Source: an uncultured Phycisphaerales bacterium
GTDB lineage: Bacteria; Planctomycetota; Phycisphaerae; Sedimentisphaerales; Anaerohalosphaeraceae
Reading direction: 5' to 3'
DNA length: 64,000 nucleotides
NCBI GenBank assembly: GCA_937868095.1
Contig: CALMLO010000036.1
Location: 124,001-188,000 of the forward strand
The translations under genes were made by a program, and so were the position numbers. The notes below the pieces were generated by a model. It had not been told where the DNA came from. It saw only the letters and a program-made list of their open reading frames with translations, and searched no databases. Positions 47,001-54,648 of the stretch are shown one piece after another. The stretch's first letter is position 1. Each line of letters begins with the position of its first letter.

Positions 47001-47299
47001 CGTGGCAGGATGTAATTATTCCGGATGTGTATCTTTCGGGCGGTTCGGAGAAGGTTCTGCGATTTACTGTCGGCGATGGTGTGGTTATATTGAATTATGC
47101 GGAGTTTGTGCGGCAGTATCATGCGGCGGATTTGGATCGGACGGGGATAGTGGACCTGGAGGACTTTTCGGTGCTGTCGAGCCAGTGGCTGGGCGAGCCG
47201 AATGAGCCGTCGGCTGATATTGCTCCGGCAGGAGGCGACGGGTGGGTGGATTTGCTGGATTTGGCGGAACTGGCTGAAAACTGGCTGGTGATGCAGTAG
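44039..47299 (+). CDS. Secreted C25 (gingipain-type) cysteine protease with CBM6 and dockerin modules
   Basis: A 1086-residue exported protease. After the signal peptide (KTLMVVWLIAAAVSVGTAWG) comes a C25 propeptide-like beta region (to about 265) with an Ala/Glu-rich linker. The caspase-fold C25 domain (about 270-610) has the catalytic His in WLTHGN (His488) and Cys in YQGSCQNAWPE (Cys519). An Ig-like part, two CBM6-like modules (from about 724 and 877) and a dockerin-type tail (from about 1027) follow. The last 597 bases duplicate those of the upstream glucanase. ATG 44039 with AAGGG upstream is preferred to GTG 43988. A protease carrying carbohydrate-binding modules suggests glycoprotein or matrix targets. 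Confidence 0.85.
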   Translation: MKTAKTLMVVWLIAAAVSVGTAWGAKVRVFTAGRQGGQMETRPVEFHRGERGSYRAVAEEAFFPSEAGEPDIPWQVVRVLLPPQAEMDDWTLYVEGRYELIEGSWEIQPKAPLGTWDPEGNPIFLWPEGRLIADGYDVDIYRRDAFWPQEGYRLVHQGRLEDWQFVEAAIPLVQYNPATGQVKELQGADVWVDWNRQVKGREIQAGHAGRKIDVRRGRERARALAINFAAAAADYDAAAEETAAASAESSVSSEEGQIGTAGVSSKGYVILTTSSIVNSSSKLADFAAHKRGRGWTVSIVTEDIWGGGTGPTAAVNIRNWLRANYVSKDILYVLLIGDPHPDTGTVPMRWYDDGRDGGAPTDAMYSDLSLADGWDKYWEVVVGRIPNYGTISILDAILQKTMDYENSHQVVWRRNGLLPMVPLDDTTPAYQCGEQIRAHFYTPNGISSTRIYRSDYGLNPAPEYLLSNRYPATEWGSRPYGFVTWLTHGNETLASEVIDTGNVWRLNDAYPSAVYQGSCQNAWPENNANLAYRILQRGGITTVAATRNSFYDVAQTDFAGGGSIGTLAYRYTRNMVVNRQTCGLALANAKQQDYIYPPNATRMTLYGDPSVFVLVDPDFTSPTPNPMTWQTEPYESGMGSVTMEASTAVDGEGADVQYYFQCTAGGGSDSGWQSSPVYTDTSVVAVSSTYRVKARDCSDNLNETGYSAPATAVLQPYPYGKQFRAIPGKIQAEHFDVGGQGITYFDTTSGNSGGQFRTREDVDIVSIKDGISDYAIDNIDDGERLLYTVNCSGGTTDLYLRLASAQDGGQVLVWLDDELLARVDVPNTGSLTVWQNAVVHDVVLPESAGVPLKLEFTGGGFRVNWIALVKQMPYSGSPIPLPGRLEFEDFDIGGLNVSYYDTSVGNGYELYRPDEDVEVMSIMDGVSGYGVYTVGGEWLEYTCSAEPGFYTLRIRCATYRYTVQSFTVSDETGVIATATLPPTGGWSTWQDVIIPDVYLSGGSEKVLRFTVGDGVVILNYAEFVRQYHAADLDRTGIVDLEDFSVLSSQWLGEPNEPSADIAPAGGDGWVDLLDLAELAENWLVMQ
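46691..47287 (+). repeat. 597-bp direct repeat, copy 2
   Basis: Second copy of the CBM6-plus-dockerin cassette found at 43379-43975, in the same frame at the end of the C25 protease gene. A shorter shared stretch (AGGATGGGGGGCAGGTTCTG and following, near 43142 and 46456) shows that the preceding CBM6 modules are related too. Confidence 0.9.
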
Positions 47300-47426
47300 A
47301 TGCTGATTCCATTTTGAACTTGAGAAAGTTTGGTGTTTCTGAGAAGATCCAATGCCTCCGGCGGATGGAGGAGATTGTCTGCGGCTGTACGAAAGAACTT
47401 CAGGCAGAGAAAAAACGAGGTGAGCG

Positions 47427-48047
47427 GTGGCGTTGGATTGGTTTGATATAGCCAAACGGCTGAAGGCCATTTCGCAGGCGGGGCGTGCTTTTGCTCAAAA
47501 CGAGTATGAGCGGGCCCGTCATGAGGAAATTGAGAGGATTTGTGCGGAGATTCTGGCTGGTTATACGGGGCTGGAGCCGGAGAAAATTGTTTATCAACTT
47601 CAGGAAGACATCGGTTATCCGACGCCGAAGGTTGATTGCCGGGGTGTTTGTTTTCGGGAGAATAAGATCCTTCTGGTTCGTGAGGTGTCCGACGGGGGCT
47701 GGACGCTTCCGGGCGGCTGGTGCGATATAGGGCTGACGGCCAGCGAGAACTGCATTCGGGAGATTTGGGAAGAATCGGGTTTTGAGGCGCGGCCGATTCG
47801 GCTTCTGGCGGTGTATGACCGTGATCGTCAGGGGCATACTCCGCCGTATCCCTTCAATATTTATAAACTCTTCTTTTTGTGCGAGATTATCGGGGGCGAG
47901 GCGAAAACAAGTTCTGAAACATCTGCTGTGGGATTTTTTGGGGAGGATGAAATCCCTCCGCTTTCCAAGGGGCGCACGCTGCCTGCTCAAATCCACCGGT
48001 TTTTTCAGCAGTATCGGGACCCATCCCTGCCGACGGATTTTGACTGA
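47427..48047 (+). CDS. NUDIX hydrolase with N-terminal Nudix_hydro_N domain
   Basis: A 206-residue protein: an N-terminal helical domain (about 1-60, WFDIAKRLKAISQAGRAFAQNEYERARHEEIERI), then a Nudix fold, likely hydrolysing ADP-ribose or another nucleoside diphosphate derivative. The Nudix box reads GWCDIGLTASENCIREIWEESGF (about residues 96-118). The REIWEESG core is intact, but the first Glu of G-x5-E-x7-REUxEExGU is Leu. The start codon is GTG 47427, preceded by GAGGTGAGC. It stands apart, 127 bases after the protease gene. Confidence 0.87.
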   Translation: MALDWFDIAKRLKAISQAGRAFAQNEYERARHEEIERICAEILAGYTGLEPEKIVYQLQEDIGYPTPKVDCRGVCFRENKILLVREVSDGGWTLPGGWCDIGLTASENCIREIWEESGFEARPIRLLAVYDRDRQGHTPPYPFNIYKLFFLCEIIGGEAKTSSETSAVGFFGEDEIPPLSKGRTLPAQIHRFFQQYRDPSLPTDFD

Positions 48048-48059
48048 AGAGGGCGGGGA

Positions 48060-48833
48060 TTAGGGGAACGTGATAAAGTCGAGGACGGCTTTGCCGTATT
48101 TGTCCCATATCTGGGAAGGAGAGAGGGCCGCATCTTCCGCCGTCAGTTCGAGTGTGATGGTGGGAATCCCTTTTGTTTCGCCGGCCCATGTGCCGAGGGA
48201 GCCCGGAAGGGCACCAATCCGCCGAAGCGGCAGAGGACACCAGAGGGCCATACGTCTGGCGAGCATTTCGCCCGGTCCATCAAAATCAATACAGCCGTAG
48301 GGCTGGTGGATGGTGAGGATGCGGTCGGGTTTTTCCGTTTCAATCAGATGGTAAAGAATCCGGGATTCAGGTTCTGAAAGGGGCTGGAGGCCGAATTTTT
48401 CGTTGTTGAGCCGGTTGTCGGTCGGGAAATTGCGGTTGAGGTCGATTTGGTTTGCATTGTCGCGAGTGCCGGCGGCCAGGCCATCGGGATTGGCGACAGG
48501 GATTATCAGGATTCTCTGGCAGAGAGCACAAGGCCGATGGCTGATTAGATACTCCCGCAGGGTGTCGGCGAGGACGAAGCCGGCCGGCTCATTGCCGTGG
48601 ATGGCTCCTATTACAAGGGCTGTCGGGCCGGTATGTCCAAATTGAATGCATTCGATGGGACGATTTTGAACGGAATAGCCAAGGGTTTTTATCTGAACCG
48701 CCGGCGGGGTAACAATCTGGGGGGCGTAACGGTCAACTGGTGCACGGCAGCCAGCAGTTAAAATGGGTAATGCTGCAAGAATGGTGAAGGTTGTCTGGAT
48801 GTTGATGCGATGTATAATTTTCCAATGCTTCAT
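48060..48833 (-). CDS. M14-family zinc carboxypeptidase lipoprotein (MpaA-like)
   Basis: A 257-residue exported peptidase. The N terminus has a signal helix ending in the lipobox LTAGC (cleavage before Cys), so it is probably a lipoprotein. The zinc site is HGNEP (His and Glu, about residue 73), then NPDGLAAGTRDNANQIDLNRNFP (substrate Arg/Asn region) and TIHQPYG (third zinc His). ITLELT near the end carries the catalytic Glu. The pattern resembles murein-peptide amidase MpaA, which cleaves gamma-glutamyl-diaminopimelate. ATG 48833 (MKHWKIIH) is preferred over the far upstream ATG at 48992, which lies inside the opposite gene. Confidence 0.85.
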   Translation of the reverse strand: MKHWKIIHRINIQTTFTILAALPILTAGCRAPVDRYAPQIVTPPAVQIKTLGYSVQNRPIECIQFGHTGPTALVIGAIHGNEPAGFVLADTLREYLISHRPCALCQRILIIPVANPDGLAAGTRDNANQIDLNRNFPTDNRLNNEKFGLQPLSEPESRILYHLIETEKPDRILTIHQPYGCIDFDGPGEMLARRMALWCPLPLRRIGALPGSLGTWAGETKGIPTITLELTAEDAALSPSQIWDKYGKAVLDFITFP

Positions 48834-48961
48834 AGGGAAAAACAGTCCAATCCAAGAAAAATCAATCTTTGTGAGTAAAACTTCGTATAAATTGGTAATT
48901 ACCGTATAGGAGAAGAGGGATTTTGTCAAAGAGCAAATACAAAAATGGAAAGGAATCAGCG

Positions 48962-49648
48962 ATGTTGACCTGGAAAAAAATTCTGACGGCATCAGCGGTG
49001 GTTCTGGCGGGAGCGGCGGCTGTGAGTTTTGTATTCGCAGGTCAGGAAGGGGGGCAGACGGCGGAGGAGAAAGGGCATTCGTGCAGCGAGGAAAAATGCC
49101 CCGGCGCAGCTCCTGATTTTGTGCTGACGGACCAGAACGGGAAGGAAGTGAAGTTGTCTGATTTTGTCGGCAAGAAAATTGTGGTGCTTGAGTGGGCGAA
49201 TTGGGATTGTCCTTATGTTAAGCCCCACTATGAAAACAAAACCTTTGCGAAACTGATTGAAAAGTATGTTCGGCGCCAGAAGGAAGAGGAGCCCGAGAAA
49301 AAAGTGGTGTGGCTGACCATCAACAGCACTTATTACGCCAAGCCGGAAGACCATAAGGCCTGGGCTGAGAAGTATGCCCTGACGCATCCGATTCTGGCGG
49401 ATCCTAACGGGAAGGCGGGGCGTTTGTATAAGGCCACCAATACGCCGCAGATGTTCGTGATTGATTTGGAAGGGCATATTGCTTATCAGGGGGCTATTGA
49501 CAATGCTCCGCTGGGCAAGGTGCCGGAAAATCAGACATACGTCAACTATGTGGAGCAGGCGCTGGAGGCGCTGCTGGCGGGGAAAGAACCGCCTGTCAAA
49601 CAGACGAAGCCCTATGGGTGCACGGTGAAATATCCTCCCGGCAAGTGA
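48962..49648 (+). CDS. Exported thioredoxin-like (redoxin) protein
   Basis: A 228-residue protein with a signal peptide (KKILTASAVVLAGAAAVSFVFA), a Cys-containing linker (HSCSEEKCPGAAPDF) and a peroxiredoxin/AhpC-TSA-type thioredoxin fold. The active-site segment is WANWDCPYVKPHY with a single Cys followed by Pro-Tyr-Val, where thioredoxins have CxxC. The cis-Pro loop TNTPQMFVID and LADPNGKAGRLYKA follow. It ends YGCTVKY, adding another Cys. This group is common in planctomycetes and is taken to act on periplasmic thiols. ATG 48962 with AAAGGAAT upstream was chosen over TTG 48923. Confidence 0.8.
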   Translation: MLTWKKILTASAVVLAGAAAVSFVFAGQEGGQTAEEKGHSCSEEKCPGAAPDFVLTDQNGKEVKLSDFVGKKIVVLEWANWDCPYVKPHYENKTFAKLIEKYVRRQKEEEPEKKVVWLTINSTYYAKPEDHKAWAEKYALTHPILADPNGKAGRLYKATNTPQMFVIDLEGHIAYQGAIDNAPLGKVPENQTYVNYVEQALEALLAGKEPPVKQTKPYGCTVKYPPGK

Positions 49649-49708
49649 GCTGCGGGGAAGCGGGCGATTGGTGTTGAATAATTTTCGGCCGACGGTTATT
49701 GTTATGTT

Positions 49709-51268
49709 ATGACAATACTGGCGGTTTCTATTTCAGCGGATACTCCTGAGCGGGCGTGTTTGCAGATTGAGCAGGCGGTGCGGCAGGGTGCGGAGGCCGT
49801 GGAGCTGCGGCTGGATTTTCTGCGCGCGCCGGATGCGCCGTCGGCAGCGGGTCTGGTTCGTTTTGCGAAATCAAAAGGGGTCGGAGTGGTTGCGACCTGC
49901 CGACATCCGTCGGAAGGGGGAGCGGCGGCGCTGCCTGAGGACAAGCGGCTTGCGGTGCTGACGGCTTCGCTGGAGAGCGGGGCTGATTTTGCGGATTGGG
50001 AGTTTGCTCACTATCTTCCAGTGCGGGAGGCGCTTTCGGCGGCGCTGCGGCGAAATCCGGCCAGCCGTCTGATTCTTTCGGTTCATAATTTTAAGGGGCC
50101 TTTTGAGGATTTGACGGCTCGGTATGAGGCGGTGCGTGCGGTTTGTCCGACGGCTGTTGTGAAACTGGCTTATGCGGCGCGCCATATCCATGACTGTTTT
50201 GAGGGGTTGGACCTGCTGGAGCGGGAGAAGTCGGGGGCGATTGTGCTTGGGATGGGGCCGGCAGGGGCGATCACGCGCGTTTTGGCTAAGAAATTGGGGG
50301 GCTTTTTGACGTTTGCCTGTCTTGATGAGGGGTCGGCGGCGGCGCCGGGGCAGATTCCTCTGGAGAAGATGAAAACGCTGTATCGCTGGGATGCGATTGA
50401 TGGGCAGACGGAGGTTTACGGGATTGTGGGGTTTCCGCTGGGGCATTCGCTCAGTCCGATGGTGTATAACGGCTGCTTTGAAGCAGAGGGGAGGAATGCG
50501 ATTTTTCTTCCTTTTGAGGTGGAAGGCGGACCATCGGAACTGAATGAATTTTTTCAATCTGTGCTGGAGCGGCCATGGCTTCACTGCCGAGGGTTTAGTG
50601 TAACGCTGCCGCATAAGACGTCGATGCTGGAGTTTGTGCGGCGGGAAGGGGGATTTGCGGATGGACCGGCTGAGCGAATCGGGGCGGCTAATACGCTGAA
50701 AATCGGCTATAACGGGATGCTGAGTGCTTATAATACCGACTGTGTCGGTGCTATGGATGCTTTAACGCAGACGCTGGGGCTTGATAGGCATCAGTTGAGA
50801 AATCTGGAGGTCGCTGTGCTTGGGGCCGGCGGGGCGGCGCGGGCGGTTGTTGCGGGGCTGCGGGAGGCCGGCTGCCGGGTGACGGTTTATAACCGGACGG
50901 TTCAGAAGGCCGTTGCGCTGGCGGAGGAGTTTGGGTGCCGGGCGGCGCCGCTGGAGGAAGTGCGAAATAGTTCTGCCGCTGTTTTTATCAACTGTACGAG
51001 CATTGGGATGACTCCTCATACCGATGCTTCGCCTGTGCCTGCGGAGGTTTTCGGGCCGGATAAGGCGGCCTTTGATACGGTCTATAATCCTTTGCGCACC
51101 CGCTTTTTGCGGGAGGCGGAGGCCGCCGGTGCCAGAATCGTTTATGGGGCGGAAATGTTCATTCGGCAGGCCGTTGCACAATATCGGCATCTGGTGGGAG
51201 CGGAGCCGGATGAAGAGCGGATTCGACAGATTGTTTTCCGGCATTTACAGCCGGAGGGTTGTTCGTAA
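49709..51268 (+). CDS. aroDE: Bifunctional 3-dehydroquinate dehydratase / shikimate dehydrogenase
   Basis: A 519-residue fusion doing two successive shikimate-pathway steps. Residues about 1-225 are a type I dehydroquinate dehydratase (AEAVELRLDFLR, ILSVHNFKG, and the Schiff-base Lys in VVKLAYAARH). Residues about 230-519 are AroE (YGIVGFPLGHSLSPMVYN, TLPHKTSMLEF with the catalytic Lys, NTDCVGAMDAL, NADP site VLGAGGAARAVVAGL and FINCTSIGM). The fusion is known from plants, chlamydiae and several planctomycetes. No other aro gene is adjacent. Confidence 0.94.
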   Translation: MTILAVSISADTPERACLQIEQAVRQGAEAVELRLDFLRAPDAPSAAGLVRFAKSKGVGVVATCRHPSEGGAAALPEDKRLAVLTASLESGADFADWEFAHYLPVREALSAALRRNPASRLILSVHNFKGPFEDLTARYEAVRAVCPTAVVKLAYAARHIHDCFEGLDLLEREKSGAIVLGMGPAGAITRVLAKKLGGFLTFACLDEGSAAAPGQIPLEKMKTLYRWDAIDGQTEVYGIVGFPLGHSLSPMVYNGCFEAEGRNAIFLPFEVEGGPSELNEFFQSVLERPWLHCRGFSVTLPHKTSMLEFVRREGGFADGPAERIGAANTLKIGYNGMLSAYNTDCVGAMDALTQTLGLDRHQLRNLEVAVLGAGGAARAVVAGLREAGCRVTVYNRTVQKAVALAEEFGCRAAPLEEVRNSSAAVFINCTSIGMTPHTDASPVPAEVFGPDKAAFDTVYNPLRTRFLREAEAAGARIVYGAEMFIRQAVAQYRHLVGAEPDEERIRQIVFRHLQPEGCS

Positions 51269-51364
51269 ATGACGGCAGGGGTCGGCTGGATGCAGTGAGC
51301 CGATGTTTTGCGGGGCTTTGCGCCGGCGCGGGGGCTCTTGAAAACCAAGAGCGGGAAAAATGAC

Positions 51365-51393
51365 TTGTTCTGCGGGGAGTGTATCTGTAGAAT
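51365..51393 (+). promoter_or_regulatory. Promoter of argG
   Basis: A -35 TTGTTC (51365-51370) and a -10 TAGAAT (51388-51393) with 17 bases of spacing lie about 48 bases ahead of the argG start. No arginine operator was recognised. Confidence 0.5.
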
Positions 51394-51441
51394 GCCTCTT
51401 TTTCAGGAAAAAAGACAGGATAAAGAAGAAAAGGGATTGTG

Positions 51442-52692
51442 ATGGCTATGAAAAAAGCGGAAAAGGTTGTGCTGGCTTACAGCGGGGGGTTGGATACGAG
51501 TGTTATTTTGCCGTGGCTGAAGGAGACCTACGGTTATGATGTTGTGGCGTTTGCGGCTGAACTGGGGCAGGGAGATGAGTTGAAGGGGATTCAGAAGAAG
51601 GCGCTGGCGACGGGGGCTGTGCAGTGCATCGTTCGGGATTTGCGGAAGGAATTTGTGGAGGATTTTCTTTGGCCGATGCTGAAGGCCGGGGCGGTTTATG
51701 AAAACGGCTATCTGCTGGGGACCAGCATTGCGCGGCCGCTGATTGCCAAGCATCAGGTGGATGCGGCTCACCAGACCGGTGCGACGGCGGTTGCTCATGG
51801 TGCGACCGGCAAGGGCAATGATCAGGTGCGGTTTGAACTGACTTATATGGCGCTGGATCCGAGTTTGAAGATTATCTCGCCGTGGAAGGATCCGAATTTT
51901 ACGCTGACCAGCCGGGAGGCGGCGGTGGAATATGCGAGGAAGCATAAGATTCCCATTGAGCAGACGAAGAAGAAAATCTATTCCCGCGACCGCAACCTTT
52001 GGCATATCAGTCATGAGGGGGCGGATCTGGAAGACCCGTGGAATGAGCCGAAGGAGAATTTGTTTGTCATTTCCCGGCCTGTTTCCAAGACTCCCAATCG
52101 TCCGGATTATGTTCAGATTGAGTTTGAGAAGGGGATTCCGGTGAAACTGGACGGACGAGCGGTCGGGGGGGTTCGGATGATTGAGCGGCTTAATGAAATC
52201 GGCGGTCTGCATGGCATCGGGCAGGTGGATATTGTTGAAAATCGTCTGGTGGGGATGAAATCTCGCGGGGTGTATGAGACGCCCGGCGGGACGATTCTGT
52301 ACACGGCTCATCGTGCACTGGAGATGCTTACGCTGGAACGGGAAACGATGCATTACAAGCAGCAGGCGGCGCTGCGGTATGCTGAATTGGTCTATTACGG
52401 GCAATGGTATTCGCCTCTGCGGGAGGCGCTGGATGCGTTTGTAAATGTTACTCAGGAAACGGTCAGCGGCACGGTTCGTCTGAAACTATTTAAAGGGCAG
52501 GCGACGCCGGCCGGTGTGAAAAGCCCGATGAGTTTGTATAATCCGAAACTGGCCAGTTTTACAATGGGCGAGGAATACAATCCGACTGATGCAACGGGCT
52601 TTATCCGGCTGTTCGGGCTTCCGCTGAAGGTGTCTGCGATTGTCCGCCGGCAAAGCGGGAAGGTGCGGTCGCGGAAATCCAAGCGGCGCTAA
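51442..52692 (+). CDS. argG: Argininosuccinate synthase
   Basis: A 416-residue enzyme joining citrulline and aspartate with ATP to argininosuccinate in arginine synthesis. The ATP-binding [18 protein letters not shown] is at the N terminus, followed by [30 protein letters not shown] and [26 protein letters not shown]. The length is normal for the family. ATG 51442 is used; ATG 51448 would serve equally. It is a single gene, followed by the prepilin peptidase after 33 bases. Confidence 0.95.
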   Translation: MAMKKAEKVVLAYSGGLDTSVILPWLKETYGYDVVAFAAELGQGDELKGIQKKALATGAVQCIVRDLRKEFVEDFLWPMLKAGAVYENGYLLGTSIARPLIAKHQVDAAHQTGATAVAHGATGKGNDQVRFELTYMALDPSLKIISPWKDPNFTLTSREAAVEYARKHKIPIEQTKKKIYSRDRNLWHISHEGADLEDPWNEPKENLFVISRPVSKTPNRPDYVQIEFEKGIPVKLDGRAVGGVRMIERLNEIGGLHGIGQVDIVENRLVGMKSRGVYETPGGTILYTAHRALEMLTLERETMHYKQQAALRYAELVYYGQWYSPLREALDAFVNVTQETVSGTVRLKLFKGQATPAGVKSPMSLYNPKLASFTMGEEYNPTDATGFIRLFGLPLKVSAIVRRQSGKVRSRKSKRR

Positions 52693-52725
52693 TCCGGGAA
52701 GAACCCTCAGGAAGAAGGATGGTCC

Positions 52726-53910
52726 ATGACGGCGGAAGGGATTTGGCTTCTTTTTGTTTTTGCGTTCGGGGCTTGCGTGGGCAGTTTTCTGAACGTGGTG
52801 ATTTATCGGGTTCCTCGGGATAAATCCATCGTATCTCCGCCGTCTTCGTGTCCTTCGTGCGGCATGCCGATTGCCTTTTATGACAATGTTCCTGTGATTT
52901 CGTGGCTTCTGCTGCGCGGCCGCTGCCGGGGATGCCGTGCTCCTATATCGCTTCGGTATCCTGTGGTTGAACTTTTGACGGCTGTGCTTTTTGCGGGTTT
53001 TTATCTGTGGTTTTTTGTGTGGGAATATCGGGATACAAACCTGGCGGGCAGCGGGCCTCTTGAGCGGTTCTTTTTTTCGGGGGGCTGGCTTTTTTATGTG
53101 AATGTGATGGTGCTTGCGTCTGCATTTCTGGCGGCGTCGGCTATTGATCTGGAGTTGTGGGTGATTCCTCTGTCGCTGTGCTGGGTTGTGACGGCGACGG
53201 GTTTGCTGACATCGGCGGCGGCGCCGTGGGTGCTGAAGACGGGGGATTTGGGCGGGGCAGGCGGTCTGTTTCCGCGTGTTTCGCCTGTTTGGGGCGGTGT
53301 TTCGGTGGGGGCGGCGGCTGGGCTGCTGGTTTCGCTGGCAGGGGTGCGGAAGGGGTGGATTCGGCCGAGTTATTCCCTGGCTGAGGGGGAAAAAATAGAA
53401 GTCGAGACAGTCAAAGAAGTCCTAAAAGAGCCCGAATATGATGACCGGCGGGAGATTTTGAAGGAGATTTTGTTTCTGCTGCCGGTGGCGGCGGGAGCGG
53501 GTCTTGCTTTTGTGCTTTTGAGGATACCGGCGGTTGGGGAACGGTGGAGTGTTTTTTCGCAACTTCCTTTGGTATCTGGAGTTATGGGTTCTTTGACGGG
53601 GTATTTTGCCGGCTGCGGTGTTGTGTGGGCGACGCGGATTTTCGGGACGCTGGTGTTTGGCCGGGAGGCGATGGGGCTGGGGGATGTTCATCTGATGGGT
53701 GCAGCGGGGGCGGTGATTGGGCCTGCGGGGGTTATTCTTGCTTTTTTCATTGCGCCGTTTTTCGGTCTGGCGTGGGCGCTCTATCAATGGCTATGCCGGA
53801 AAACACGACAAATTCCGTATGGTCCTTTCTTGTCATTGGCCGTCCTGCTGGTTATACTTTTCCATGATTGGATAGTTGGTTATCTGAATCACTTGTACGG
53901 GTTGAAATAG
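52726..53910 (+). CDS. pilD: Prepilin peptidase (A24) with a long internal insert
   Basis: A 394-residue inner-membrane aspartic peptidase that cuts and usually N-methylates type IV prepilins. [18 protein letters not shown] and the double CxxC zinc loop (CPSCGMPI and CRGCRAPIS) are at the N terminus. The two catalytic Asp regions are [10 protein letters not shown] and [12 protein letters not shown]. Family members usually have 250-290 residues. Here about 110 extra residues lie between the two Asp helices, including a charged loop [23 protein letters not shown] and two extra helices. It is the likely processor of the pseudopilin-like protein at 35991-36836. Confidence 0.88.
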   Translation: MTAEGIWLLFVFAFGACVGSFLNVVIYRVPRDKSIVSPPSSCPSCGMPIAFYDNVPVISWLLLRGRCRGCRAPISLRYPVVELLTAVLFAGFYLWFFVWEYRDTNLAGSGPLERFFFSGGWLFYVNVMVLASAFLAASAIDLELWVIPLSLCWVVTATGLLTSAAAPWVLKTGDLGGAGGLFPRVSPVWGGVSVGAAAGLLVSLAGVRKGWIRPSYSLAEGEKIEVETVKEVLKEPEYDDRREILKEILFLLPVAAGAGLAFVLLRIPAVGERWSVFSQLPLVSGVMGSLTGYFAGCGVVWATRIFGTLVFGREAMGLGDVHLMGAAGAVIGPAGVILAFFIAPFFGLAWALYQWLCRKTRQIPYGPFLSLAVLLVILFHDWIVGYLNHLYGLK

Positions 53911-53944
53911 GAACGTCGCACTGGAAGCGAAAGGAAGGTCGAGT

Positions 53945-54628
53945 ATGCAGACAAAAAAGTGGGTGGTTTTCAAAATGGCAGCGGTTGTTTCGGCGGCGGT
54001 TCTGCTGAGCGGCTGCACAAACTGGCAAAAGAAGTACAAATCTCTGGAGGTGGAGCATCAGAACCTGAAGGGGCTGTACGAAAACTGTGTGGCTTCTTTG
54101 GACAGTTCGTCGGGGAAACAGAACGAGCTGAGCCAGCAGCTTAGTCAATGCCAGACGACAGTGGAAGATCTCCGCAAGCAGCTTTCACAGAAGGGGGCAA
54201 CCGCATCTTCGGCCACTGGTTTTGAGGTTGGCGAAGTATCGGTTGATGAAAAGGCCGGTACGATTACCGTTACGCTTGAAAACACAATTCTTTTTGCTCC
54301 GGGCAGTGCTAAGCTGAAGGGGACGACGAGTTCGGAATTGAACCATATTTACGGAGTGATTCAAGAGCGGTATGCAGGCAAGGAGATTGATGTAGTCGGA
54401 CATACGGATTCAGACCCGATCCGCAAGACTAAAAATCTATGGCAGGATAACTGGGAATTGTCTGCGGAACGTGCGCTGACGGTTCTTCGGTATCTGGTCA
54501 ATCAGGGGATTCCTCCCAAGCAGATTCGGGCGGTTGCGTGCGGGGAGAGCCGTCCGGTTGCTTCGAATGCGACGCCTGCTGGGAAGGCCAAGAACCGGCG
54601 TGTTGAGATTGTAGTGCATATGCGGTAA
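53945..54628 (+). CDS. OmpA-family peptidoglycan-binding lipoprotein
   Basis: A 227-residue outer-membrane lipoprotein. The signal peptide ends in the lipobox LLSGC, then comes a Gln/Glu-rich coiled coil (about 25-80, with YKSLEVEHQNLKGLYENC and QNELSQQLSQC). The C-terminal OmpA-C domain (about 95-227) has ILFAPGSAKLKG, VVGHTDSDPIR, LSAERALTVLRYLVNQGI and KNRRVEIVV, the residues that bind diaminopimelate in peptidoglycan. It is followed by a strong hairpin at 54664-54697 that lies within the convergent comEC. Confidence 0.9.
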   Translation: MQTKKWVVFKMAAVVSAAVLLSGCTNWQKKYKSLEVEHQNLKGLYENCVASLDSSSGKQNELSQQLSQCQTTVEDLRKQLSQKGATASSATGFEVGEVSVDEKAGTITVTLENTILFAPGSAKLKGTTSSELNHIYGVIQERYAGKEIDVVGHTDSDPIRKTKNLWQDNWELSAERALTVLRYLVNQGIPPKQIRAVACGESRPVASNATPAGKAKNRRVEIVVHMR

Positions 54629-54648
54629 GGCCGGCGAGCCGTTTTTAT

